A DNA stretch of 64,000 nucleotides from Sphingobacterium arenae. GTDB lineage: Bacteria; Bacteroidota; Bacteroidia; Sphingobacteriales; Sphingobacteriaceae. Positions 1-7,953 of the stretch are shown one piece after another. Position numbers and translations under genes: made by a program. How positions within the stretch are numbered: position 1 is the stretch's first letter; each line of letters begins with the position of its first letter. The DNA is taken from the NCBI RefSeq assembly GCF_014692505.1, contig NZ_JACNYK010000002.1, positions 372,001 through 436,000 on the forward strand. The letters are read 5' to 3'. Under the pieces are notes generated by a model, which worked only from the letters and a program-made list of their open reading frames with translations, made no database searches and was not told the DNA's origin.

Positions 1-1130
1 TTCTGCTCCGTCCGATGAATGTTTTTGAACGCTGGGATAAAAACCTGAGTAGGACGCCTACCGTAATAATACGAGTTTTCATAACCAGGAAAGTCGGCGG
101 TAATACGACCCCGATAATTATGAAATGTAATATATCTTCCCATCAGCCCATTATCATTTCCTAATCCATTCGGAAACCGATCCGATTTCGAGTTCAATAG
201 TATTAAGTTAGAGTTAAGGGTCGACGCATTTAGAAAAACTACACGAGATTTAAAGATTTTTTTAACTTTTGTCTTGGTATCAATAGTCTGTACGCCGATT
301 GCTTTCTTCGTTTTATCGTCATATAAAATCGATTCTACAATAGTATCTGTTATAATCGTTAAATTTCCCGTTTTCTCCGCATAAGGTATAGTAGAAGAAT
401 TCGAGCTGAAATATGCTCCAAAAGGACAACCCCTCTCACATAATGAACGAGCCATACATTTACTACGACCCTGTGCAATCTGTTCCTCCTTTATTCCAGC
501 GAGATTTGCACAACGTCCGATAATCGCTTTCCGATCCGAATAATGTTGGGTAACACTGTTTGAAATGGCCTGTTCCACTTGATTCATTTCAAAAGCTCCA
601 ACTACTTCGCTATCCGGCATATTTGGAATGCTGTCTTTTGTGCCCGCGATACCTATAAACCGTTCTACATGTGAATACCATGGGGCTATATCTTGATAAC
701 GGATGGGCCAATCGGCCGCATATCTATACTTCTTGGGAGCCTCAAATTCAAAATCGCTCCATCGCTGCGTTTGTCGAGCCCATAACAACGATTTACCACC
801 GACCTGATAGCCTCTTACCCAGTCAAAGGGTTTCTCCTGAATATATTCTTGATCCTCATCATTGACATAAAAATGCCGGGTAGCTTCCGAATATGCATAA
901 TGCTTGCTTATCAACTTATTCTGTGTCAGATCATCACGTGTTCGCTGGTTTCGATGCATAAACTCCCAGGTGTCTTTATACGCCGTAGGATAATCTTTGA
1001 CATGTCTGACCATTCGGCCCCGTTCGATCAACAGCGTCTTGAATCCCTTTTCAGTAAATTCTTTTGCGGCCCAACCCCCACTAATTCCGGAACCCACCAC
1101 TATAATATCAAAATCGCTCTCTAGGTTCAT
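1..1130 (-). CDS. GMC-family oxidoreductase, N-terminal part (runs off the left edge)
   Basis: The first 376 residues of an FAD-dependent glucose-methanol-choline oxidoreductase are visible. The protein starts MNLESDFDIIVVGSGISGG, whose GxGxxG is the Rossmann FAD-binding loop, followed by the acidic strand end LLIERG. A Cys-rich segment (CMARSLCERGCPFGA) followed by a Ser-rich stretch is typical of the gluconate/fructose dehydrogenase type. The C-terminal substrate domain with the catalytic His lies beyond position 1. Such enzymes oxidise a sugar or polyol hydroxyl and pass electrons to a cytochrome or quinone. No signal peptide is seen, although relatives can travel with a Tat-exported partner. 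A consensus LacI-type operator sits 36 bp upstream of the start, so this gene probably belongs to the same regulon as the susC genes. The family is certain; the substrate is unknown. Confidence 0.88.
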   Translation of the reverse strand, partial: MNLESDFDIIVVGSGISGGWAAKEFTEKGFKTLLIERGRMVRHVKDYPTAYKDTWEFMHRNQRTRDDLTQNKLISKHYAYSEATRHFYVNDEDQEYIQEKPFDWVRGYQVGGKSLLWARQTQRWSDFEFEAPKKYRYAADWPIRYQDIAPWYSHVERFIGIAGTKDSIPNMPDSEVVGAFEMNQVEQAISNSVTQHYSDRKAIIGRCANLAGIKEEQIAQGRSKCMARSLCERGCPFGAYFSSNSSTIPYAEKTGNLTIITDTIVESILYDDKTKKAIGVQTIDTKTKVKKIFKSRVVFLNASTLNSNLILLNSKSDRFPNGLGNDNGLMGRYITFHNYRGRITADFPGYENSYYYGRRPTQVFIPAFKNIHRTEQ

Positions 1131-1166
1131 ACTAATAACTTATTAAAGTAAATATAGTATTTTTAT

Positions 1167-1180
1167 CGGTAACGTAACCG
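1167..1180. promoter_or_regulatory. LacI-type operator upstream of the GMC oxidoreductase gene
   Basis: The sequence is CGGTAACGTAACCG, a 14-bp near-perfect dyad around CG. It is the exact reverse complement of the site at 53995-54008. It lies between the terminator of the aldolase gene and the GMC start codon, 36 nt from the ATG. LacI-family proteins typically bind dyads with a central CG of this kind. The only LacI-type gene in the window is at 11523-12593; binding by it is inferred. Confidence 0.75.
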
Positions 1181-1279
1181 CTATGTAACAAAAAGAATGC
1201 AATAATTCTTTTATATATCGACAGGTATTATATTTCTGAAATGATAACTCGGGAAACGCATGAAAATATTATCTATTAA

Positions 1280-1312
1280 AACTGGCTTCGTCCTTGACCT
1301 CCGAAACCAGTT
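1280..1312 (-). terminator. Hairpin terminator after the DHDPS-like gene
   Basis: The arms AACTGGCTTCG (1280-1290) and CGAAACCAGTT (1302-1312) form an 11-bp stem with one G-U pair in the minus-strand RNA and an 11-nt loop. A short U-rich stretch follows on the minus strand, and the plus strand is T-rich on the other side. It lies 35 nt past the stop codon at 1348 and separates the long susC1 operon from the GMC gene. Confidence 0.55.
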
Positions 1313-1347
1313 GTTTTATTTTTTCAATCATGCGAACAAACCAAGTT

Positions 1348-2418
1348 TTACATTTTCATCAAATTCTGATTCAAAAACTCCGTCACAAATTTATCATCAT
1401 TTAACTCCGGATAGGCTGCATAGATTCTTGAGATTTCTTCGTATTGTCCCAGTGACAATACCTCATCTGGGTTAAGGCACCAGGTACCTTTCATCAATCC
1501 CTGACGTCGCAGCACCTCGTGTATTCCCGGTATACATCCGTGAAAATTATTCGCTGTATCAAATAATGCCGCATTCGCATCAGTCGTTTGGTTCGACAAT
1601 ATCTGTAACGCCCTCCATTTAGCAAACGATGGATTATCCTTATAATCTTTGACTTTAGCCAACAACGCTACAGCTTTATGGGTCCACACCGCCCAATGTC
1701 CTAACAGGCCTCCTCTGAACTCTATTTCTATATCTTTACCATTTACATTAAATCGATAAATGGACAACAAGTCCTGCACAATATTATCGTCATTACCTGT
1801 ATATAAAGCAATTTGATCCCGTCTGGAGGAATTGGCAATCGCGCGAACTACATCCAAGGTCTGGTAACGATTAAAGGAAGCGCATTTTATGGCTTCTACG
1901 TTATCTATCTCCACAAATTTAGACCAGAAATCATACGAAAACACCCGTCCGCCAACCGAAGGCTGCAAATAAAATCCAAACACGGGAATCACCTTGGCAA
2001 CTTCCTCCGTGCGTTCGAGTATTTGCTTTTCACTCAAACCCTGCAGCCCGCCCATGCTTAACAATCCCATATCATATCCGTAATCCACTGCAATCCGCGC
2101 TTCCTGAACAGCTTGTTCGGAGAGACCACATATTCCCGCGATTTTTACAAATGGACGATCCAGTTTATGCTTATCAATAACATCGGCCGTCACCCCTAAA
2201 ACTTTTTCAAAGAGATTATATTTAGGTAAGCGGATCTCGAACTGCGTCGAATGCACCGCCACAGCTATTCCTCCAACACCGCTTTGGATATAGTATTGTG
2301 TCAATAGTTTTTGGTTTTCCTCATCAAAATTGCGAAACTCGTCCAGCGCTAGCGGATGGGCAGGAATGACTGTACCTTCCATGAGCAAAGACTTTAATAC
2401 ACGATCTAATCTTTTCAT
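1348..2418 (-). CDS. Dihydrodipicolinate synthase/N-acetylneuraminate lyase family aldolase
   Basis: This 356-aa protein has the class I TIM-barrel aldolase pattern of the DHDPS/NAL family. The Schiff-base lysine is most likely K178 in EAIKCASF, and the partner tyrosine Y150 in VFGFYLQPSVGG. The start was chosen at MKRLDRVL because its ATG overlaps the stop of the upstream SDR-like gene (TAATG) behind a GGAGAGGGGAGGG ribosome site. An in-frame ATG 69 nt further upstream would overlap that gene deeply. Family members make or cleave 2-keto acids using pyruvate. In a sugar-oxidation operon, cleavage of a 2-keto-3-deoxy acid is a reasonable guess. The protein is longer than typical DapA (about 300 aa), mostly at the C-terminus. 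The family is sure; the substrate is not. Confidence 0.85.
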   Translation of the reverse strand: MKRLDRVLKSLLMEGTVIPAHPLALDEFRNFDEENQKLLTQYYIQSGVGGIAVAVHSTQFEIRLPKYNLFEKVLGVTADVIDKHKLDRPFVKIAGICGLSEQAVQEARIAVDYGYDMGLLSMGGLQGLSEKQILERTEEVAKVIPVFGFYLQPSVGGRVFSYDFWSKFVEIDNVEAIKCASFNRYQTLDVVRAIANSSRRDQIALYTGNDDNIVQDLLSIYRFNVNGKDIEIEFRGGLLGHWAVWTHKAVALLAKVKDYKDNPSFAKWRALQILSNQTTDANAALFDTANNFHGCIPGIHEVLRRQGLMKGTWCLNPDEVLSLGQYEEISRIYAAYPELNDDKFVTEFLNQNLMKM

Positions 2419-3440
2419 TAAAATTTCCCTCCCCTCTCCTGGAAATGCGTATCCTTCCCGAACTCTCCACCGTCTTGCAATATCCATTGTGCCGTAATGG
2501 CAATAACATCCAATATACCTACTTTAGGGTAACCAAATATCCTATGGCATTCCGACGCATTATTTAATAATGCTGTCTGTTCAGGTTCGTGTACAAACAA
2601 GGGTTTCTTTCCCAGTATTTCCCCAAGCTTTTCGGCAATCCATTTTATAGACAATATCTCCGGTCCCGTTACATTCAGCACCTTCGCTGGGCTTTCAACA
2701 TGCAACAAGCTACGGATAGCTATTTCATTGGCATCACTTTGCCAGATGACATTGACATTATTTGTACGTATATCAATAGGTCGTTGGTGATAAACCTGTT
2801 TTGCAATTTCTCGGATCACACCGTATCGGAAATCCACGGCGTAATTTAATCTATACAACAATATCGGCGTACCGTTTTTCTTACTGAAATAAGTAAAAAT
2901 ACGTTCACGCCCTAACGTACTTTGGGCATATTCTCCTATCGGTTCCGGAAGGATCGACTCGTCTACGCCTCCCGATCGAACGTCGACATAAGGCAATACG
3001 TTACCGGAGGAAAATGCGATGATACGCGAATTTTTATATTTCTCCGCTATACGACCCGGCAAATAAGTATTCATCGCCCAAGTAAAATCTTCCTTTCCTG
3101 TCGCACCGAATTTAAAACCCGCCAAATAAATAACGTTTTTTGCATAAGGAAGCGATTGTAAGGCTTCGTCATCCAACAAGTTACAAACGATGGTTTCCAC
3201 ACCTAAATTTTCCAGATATTTTCGGTTGCTGTCATCTGAAAAGCGGGAAACACCATACACCTTTCGGGAAACCCCAATTTGACGCAAGCCGTCCAACAAC
3301 AATTTTGCCATGCTTGGCCCCATTTTCCCTCCAATACCCAGAAATATAAAATCACCATCAATCTGCGCAAGATCTTCGAGAAATACTGCGGACGGTTGGG
3401 TAAACTTGTGCTCCAATTCTACTAAAACCTGATTCTCCAT
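2418..3440 (-). CDS. NAD(P)-binding epimerase/dehydratase-like (extended SDR) protein with altered active site
   Basis: This 340-aa protein has an N-terminal Rossmann fold (FLGIGGKMG) and later SDR landmarks (IIAFSSGNVLPYV, LLYRLNYAVDFRYGV, VLNVTGPE), as in NAD-dependent epimerase/dehydratases. The catalytic YxxxK is replaced: the sequence reads GEYAQSTLGRE, so Tyr is kept but Thr stands where Lys should be. Redox chemistry of the usual kind is therefore doubtful; a binding role or altered chemistry is possible. It begins 2 nt after the Nramp-like gene and overlaps the aldolase gene by TAATG, so the two are translationally coupled and probably act on the same metabolite. The fold is clear; the function is unknown. 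Confidence 0.75.
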   Translation of the reverse strand: MENQVLVELEHKFTQPSAVFLEDLAQIDGDFIFLGIGGKMGPSMAKLLLDGLRQIGVSRKVYGVSRFSDDSNRKYLENLGVETIVCNLLDDEALQSLPYAKNVIYLAGFKFGATGKEDFTWAMNTYLPGRIAEKYKNSRIIAFSSGNVLPYVDVRSGGVDESILPEPIGEYAQSTLGRERIFTYFSKKNGTPILLYRLNYAVDFRYGVIREIAKQVYHQRPIDIRTNNVNVIWQSDANEIAIRSLLHVESPAKVLNVTGPEILSIKWIAEKLGEILGKKPLFVHEPEQTALLNNASECHRIFGYPKVGILDVIAITAQWILQDGGEFGKDTHFQERGGKF

Positions 3441-3442
3441 TT

Positions 3443-4645
3443 TTATTTTAAAAACATATCATAAACATTACTAACCATTAATATACAGATGACGATTAAG
3501 CCTAATGCCCCCGCTATCTTGTAAAAGAGATTATTAGCTTTATCTCCCATAATTGATTTATTATTTGCAATCAAATAAATAGACACGCCGATAAAAGGCA
3601 CCAAAAATATGGTCACACTTTGGGCCAATACGATAAGTTCCAATGGTAACCTTCCAAAGGAGATCGCCACCACGCAGCCTAATATCATAACGAGAGAAAT
3701 TAAGATTTTCACTTTTTTGGAATTTAAACTGCTTCCAAATCCCAACGCGTCGCCTAGTAACGCTCCACCCACCGTTGCATTACCGACCAAAGAAGAAAAG
3801 GCAGCACCAAACAACCCGACAAAAAACAGTGAACTGGCATGTTTGCCAAATAATGGCTCTAATGCCTTGCCCATTTCAGCAGCGCTACCTACATGTATGC
3901 CTTTGGGGAATAATACCGCTGCTGCACAAATCATCACGGCTGCGCTCATAAACCCCAAAATCGCTACCCCTGTAAACGCCCCTCTCTCTGAATCCTTAAT
4001 ATTCACCACATTTTGTGTGAGTTTTCTACGTTCCTGGATTAAATAAGTCTGGTAAAACGCCCCCACAAGTGAAAAACAAGAGGCGGTAAATGCGATTAAC
4101 AGTCCTAGAGAACCATCTGGAATAGTCGGTACAAATCCAGTGAATAATTTATCAAACTGGATATCGGCTAGAAATAATGTCGCCATAAAACACGTCAACA
4201 TCAGCAGCACTAATATTAGCATCACCTTTTCCATAATCTTGTAGAAGGAAGGAAAAAACAACAAAGCAATAGCTATTGCCGTAAAGACAATGATCCAGAT
4301 ATACATAGGTGTTCTGGTTGCTTCACCTATAGCAATACCTACACCAATACCATTGCCCGCTTGAAAAGACGTCGCCACCAAAAATATACCTACACCTATC
4401 GCGACACCGATGCCTTTACCAAAGCGTTCTTTTATCAAAGTCAATAAAGACTTGTCATGAACCACTCCTATGCGAGAACACATTGCTGTATATATCCCCA
4501 TAAAAAACAGCGCCACCAAGACAATCCATAACAGTGAGTATTCGTAGTCTGCCCCCATTTTGGAGGTAATGGTCATCTTGCTGGGGCCAAACACAAGTGC
4601 GGCTGTGATAATTCCGGGACCTACGATGTTTAATAGTCTCTTCAT
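3443..4645 (-). CDS. Nramp-fold membrane transporter lacking the metal-binding residues
   Basis: This 400-aa protein has about eleven hydrophobic segments and the Nramp (LeuT-fold) layout, starting GPGIITAALVFGPSKMT. In true Nramp/MntH proteins TM1 carries DPGN, whose Asp and Asn bind the metal; here the position reads GPSK. In TM6 the MPH motif that supplies the Met ligand is replaced by a sequence like VGAFYQTYLIQE. The metal site is therefore absent, and uptake of manganese or iron is unlikely. The gene lies between a PQQ sugar dehydrogenase and an SDR/aldolase pair, so transport of an oxidised sugar acid or another organic solute is a fair guess. It abuts its neighbours with gaps of 0-2 nt, indicating one operon. 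The family is secure; the substrate is open. Confidence 0.8.
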   Translation of the reverse strand: MKRLLNIVGPGIITAALVFGPSKMTITSKMGADYEYSLLWIVLVALFFMGIYTAMCSRIGVVHDKSLLTLIKERFGKGIGVAIGVGIFLVATSFQAGNGIGVGIAIGEATRTPMYIWIIVFTAIAIALLFFPSFYKIMEKVMLILVLLMLTCFMATLFLADIQFDKLFTGFVPTIPDGSLGLLIAFTASCFSLVGAFYQTYLIQERRKLTQNVVNIKDSERGAFTGVAILGFMSAAVMICAAAVLFPKGIHVGSAAEMGKALEPLFGKHASSLFFVGLFGAAFSSLVGNATVGGALLGDALGFGSSLNSKKVKILISLVMILGCVVAISFGRLPLELIVLAQSVTIFLVPFIGVSIYLIANNKSIMGDKANNLFYKIAGALGLIVICILMVSNVYDMFLK

Positions 4646-6178
4646 CTATTTTCTTTTTTTCTTAACATTATCGTCACTTATTTGCTCTCCGTCACCAAAC
4701 TCTTTCTTGACATAATTGATAATAGCTGCCAATTCCTCATCCTTCAAAAAGGAGAAGCTGGCCATACCCTGTTCGTAGAAGACGCCATCTATCGTATCCT
4801 TACCTTTGCTACCGTTCAACAAAAGATCGATAAAAGCATCGTTATCCTGTACCCTCGTAGCATTCTTCAGCGGGGGAAAAGTACCTTTAACCCCAAGACC
4901 ATCTTCTTTATGACATGAAGCGCAAAAGCTGGTGTAAAGCTGTTTTCCGTTATGCTCCTTAGATTCGGTTTCTACGACATCTTCCTTCAAATAATTATCC
5001 GGCGTCTCCATAGTTCTTCTTAGTCTTAGTATCCTATCGTCAGTTGGCAGCGGAAATCCGGGTTGGGGGTTCCAGTCCCTATTGCTGGTCGACAAATAGA
5101 TATCGCCATTAGGTGCCACTAACACAGCTCTCATCCTTCCATATTTTTTAGAAAAATATACTTGCTCTCGTTTGATTTGTTGATTTTTATCATCCAAATG
5201 CAGCACCCTTAATGATTGCGATTTGAGTGTAACGAGTAAGAGTGTGTTCTTCCATTCGGGAATATCGCTTTCGCCGAAATATGCTAAACCAGCGGGTGCT
5301 ACCACAGGTGTCCACGACCAAATAGGTTCTGTTCGTGCGGAGCGCTTAGCTATCTCTATCTCATCAGGTGTATCGTGCATACCCTCTATAGCGGGCCAGC
5401 CGTAATTGTTCAACGGTTTGATCAGATTGATCTCATCCTCAATTGCGTCACCATGTTCAGATGTAAATATATTCCCTCGGTTATCTACGGTTAATCCCTG
5501 CATATTGCGAAATCCCCAGGCATACACAAAGCTATTTGGTATAGGATTATCGGGAGGAACCTCCCCGTTTATCGTCATCCTCAGAATCTTACCATTTAAT
5601 GTCGTTGAATCTTGTGCTTCTGTATTATCTGCCACATCACCCGTTGCCCAATATAGCATATTTTTGCTGTCCAGCATTAGTCTGGCGCCATTATGTCCGT
5701 TTGCACCTCTGATCGTCAACAGATCAACGGGGTTAATCAATGTATCTTTTTGATATGTGTATCGCACCAATTTAGAAATGATACGATCATTTTCCTTAGC
5801 CGTATAGTTAATAATAACATAGGGATTATCTGTTACACCTTTCTGTACGACAATATCCAGTAAACCTGGAGTTGTCCTTGTAAATACATCCGGCACACGC
5901 AGGAGTGTAGAAACTTGACCGGTCGACAGATCGAGTTGCTTCACATTTCCGATAATCTCCGTAAACAAAATTTTATCATCAAAAAAGGCCATTCCCCACG
6001 GTACCTGCAGACTATCTGCTACCGTAGCTACCTCCAAAAATGAATCACCAAGTTTGACGTAATCGAGCACTTCTGTCACATAATCATGTGGGTGTCGATT
6101 ACATGACTGACATGACATAATACATAACCATATCCATATGCTCATTATCCAAGATACGAACTTTCTTTTTCCAGACAT
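4646..6178 (-). CDS. PQQ-dependent sugar dehydrogenase fused to cytochrome c, lipoprotein-like
   Basis: This 510-aa protein begins with a hydrophobic signal segment ending in Cys-rich IMSCQSCN, suggesting lipidation. Residues about 50-390 form the glucose/sorbosone dehydrogenase propeller: VPWGMAFFDD, NGHNGARLMLD (candidate catalytic His), EHGDAIEDEINLI followed by NNYGWP, and APAGLAYF. A C-terminal class I cytochrome c domain follows, with heme motif CASCH at 419-423 and a likely Met ligand M472 (EQGMASF). It would oxidise an aldose at C1 outside the inner membrane and pass electrons to its own heme, then to a cupredoxin or oxidase. It follows SusD1 in the same operon, so freshly imported sugars are the likely substrate. 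No PQQ synthesis genes are seen here. The start has a GGAAAG ribosome site. Confidence 0.9.
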   Translation of the reverse strand: MSGKRKFVSWIMSIWIWLCIMSCQSCNRHPHDYVTEVLDYVKLGDSFLEVATVADSLQVPWGMAFFDDKILFTEIIGNVKQLDLSTGQVSTLLRVPDVFTRTTPGLLDIVVQKGVTDNPYVIINYTAKENDRIISKLVRYTYQKDTLINPVDLLTIRGANGHNGARLMLDSKNMLYWATGDVADNTEAQDSTTLNGKILRMTINGEVPPDNPIPNSFVYAWGFRNMQGLTVDNRGNIFTSEHGDAIEDEINLIKPLNNYGWPAIEGMHDTPDEIEIAKRSARTEPIWSWTPVVAPAGLAYFGESDIPEWKNTLLLVTLKSQSLRVLHLDDKNQQIKREQVYFSKKYGRMRAVLVAPNGDIYLSTSNRDWNPQPGFPLPTDDRILRLRRTMETPDNYLKEDVVETESKEHNGKQLYTSFCASCHKEDGLGVKGTFPPLKNATRVQDNDAFIDLLLNGSKGKDTIDGVFYEQGMASFSFLKDEELAAIINYVKKEFGDGEQISDDNVKKKRK

Positions 6179-6211
6179 TATAGCTTTCCTTTCGAGATCC
6201 TGTAAATATTA

Positions 6212-7951
6212 TTATCGCCATCCGGGATTTTGTGTCAAGTTTTCTGGATTTAAAACTATCTGGCTTTCCGGAATGCAATCCAAGTAATCTCTATCCACCT
6301 TAAAATCGTAGTTGCCCGTTGGCTTTAGGGCGTTCCGATAAGGATCCATAAAACCATCTTCATCCACCGGAAACTCATCTTTGTTGATTATCTGACTGGC
6401 CTTAAAGCCCTTTGGCCGTTTACCGACAATCAGCTCGTCTGCCGCAGCCCACCGCGCGATATCATCCCAACGGAATCCTTCGGCCACGAGTTCTATCCGA
6501 CGCTCCCTCCGTATTTCATTAATGATAGCTGGCAAGGCAGAAAAATCCCAGTCCGGATCTGTTGCAATTGACTCGATATCGATATTCGGCATACCGACCC
6601 GGTCGCGCAAGAGCTTCACTGTTTTATTGATATCGCCCTGACTGATATCGCCCAATTCCGCTTTAGCTTCGGCATAGTTTAACAGTACCTCGGCATAGCG
6701 AAAAATAACAGCGGGCTCCTCGCCATATTGCTGGATATGGTAAATGACCTGTGGATCGTAACCTTTCTGGATCATGTACCCTGTTGGTGCATTGAGGTCG
6801 GCATTGCTGTTCATCCGTGAAAATACAGTAGACCAGTTCTCTACGTTTCCATTAGCCTGTATCTTCCAGACCTGATCCGGGGAAGCTACCGTCTGCCTAA
6901 ATCGAGGATCTCTATTTTCCATCTCTTCAACAATCGTGTTGTAGCCCTGGAAAAGTGCATTCCCAGAAATCGCACGACCATCAGTACAAAGGTAATCGTC
7001 GATCATACTTTTGGAGATCGACCGTCCAAGTGGCTGCGACATCCGAAAGTTACGGTCATTGGTAAAGGAACTGTTGCCTCGGGAGAGATTGTTGTCATAC
7101 TTGCGCCAAAACATCACCTCACTGCTTCCCGTATAATCCCGCTGGATAAACAGATTTCGGTAATCTTCGTCCGGATTCCCTGTATTATAGATTCCATATA
7201 ACCCAGACTCTATGATCTGCTCAGCAGCCTCCACAGCCTTGGTGAGATATTTATTCGGATCTGCATTTTCTACACCAAAAGGCGTACCGTTATGGTATTT
7301 CTGCCAGGTACCTTCATACAAGGCCACACGGCTCTGCATCAGTAATGCAATCCACTTATTGATACGCTCATACCCGTTTGTTTTCTCCGTCGTCAGGTAC
7401 ATGGCTGCCGTATCCAAACAGCCGATAATACGATCCGCCACAATCTGTCGAGGTGTACGGGGACTATATAGTTCCGGGGAAGTATCGCCCAGTTCTACAT
7501 CCAGCCATTGTATGTCTCCATAATTTCTTAGCAGGTTAAAGTATGTCACCGCTTTAAAATAATAGGCCTCCCCAACGTATTGTTTATAGCTATCGAATTC
7601 ATGAAGCGCCTCGATCTTTTTATAATGTGTCATAAAATAATTGATGCTGCGTACGTTACCAAACCCGATGCTGCCAGACGTCACGATCGGTCGTGTCCCT
7701 GCCAGACGCGTATTGACTGTCGGACCAACGAGATCGTCGCTGTCGTAATCATTACCGTGATTAGCGTATTTTGTAAAAAAAGTTGCGTTGTAATACTGGT
7801 TTACATATGTCTCTAAATCCTTTGGCTTTTCAAAGAACATCTCCGAAGCTACTTGATCTAACGGCGGACGTTCCAGAAAGTCATCGTTACAGGCAATGAC
7901 AGAAAGCAGAGCGGCTAGACCTAATATTTTTGTTAAAGTTTTCATAACCAT
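6212..7951 (-). CDS. SusD/RagB family glycan-binding lipoprotein (pair 1)
   Basis: This 579-aa lipoprotein has signal KILGLAALLSVIAC with the lipobox cysteine, followed by NDDFLERPPLDQ, the usual SusD opening. TPR-like helices and the C-terminal RagB/SusD signature are present (AEVLLNYAEAKAELGD, INEIRRERRIELVAEGFRWDD, and the ending NPENLTQNPGWR). SusD proteins lie on the outer face of the outer membrane as a lid over SusC and bind oligosaccharides. It starts directly after the susC1 stop. Two ATGs six nt apart (7951 and 7945) both fit, and the AAGGA ribosome site suits the inner one slightly better. The ligand cannot be inferred. Confidence 0.93.
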   Translation of the reverse strand: MVMKTLTKILGLAALLSVIACNDDFLERPPLDQVASEMFFEKPKDLETYVNQYYNATFFTKYANHGNDYDSDDLVGPTVNTRLAGTRPIVTSGSIGFGNVRSINYFMTHYKKIEALHEFDSYKQYVGEAYYFKAVTYFNLLRNYGDIQWLDVELGDTSPELYSPRTPRQIVADRIIGCLDTAAMYLTTEKTNGYERINKWIALLMQSRVALYEGTWQKYHNGTPFGVENADPNKYLTKAVEAAEQIIESGLYGIYNTGNPDEDYRNLFIQRDYTGSSEVMFWRKYDNNLSRGNSSFTNDRNFRMSQPLGRSISKSMIDDYLCTDGRAISGNALFQGYNTIVEEMENRDPRFRQTVASPDQVWKIQANGNVENWSTVFSRMNSNADLNAPTGYMIQKGYDPQVIYHIQQYGEEPAVIFRYAEVLLNYAEAKAELGDISQGDINKTVKLLRDRVGMPNIDIESIATDPDWDFSALPAIINEIRRERRIELVAEGFRWDDIARWAAADELIVGKRPKGFKASQIINKDEFPVDEDGFMDPYRNALKPTGNYDFKVDRDYLDCIPESQIVLNPENLTQNPGWR

Positions 7952-7953
7952 CC

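Noticed and set aside
2419..2487. Extended start of the aldolase gene at 2487
   Set aside because: It would overlap the SDR-like gene by 70 nt, whereas the ATG at 2416-2418 has a strong ribosome site and a TAATG junction.
7648..7661. Operator-like TACGTTACC inside susD1
   Set aside because: It lies in coding sequence, matches only one half of the dyad, and an 8-9 base match is expected by chance in 64 kb.
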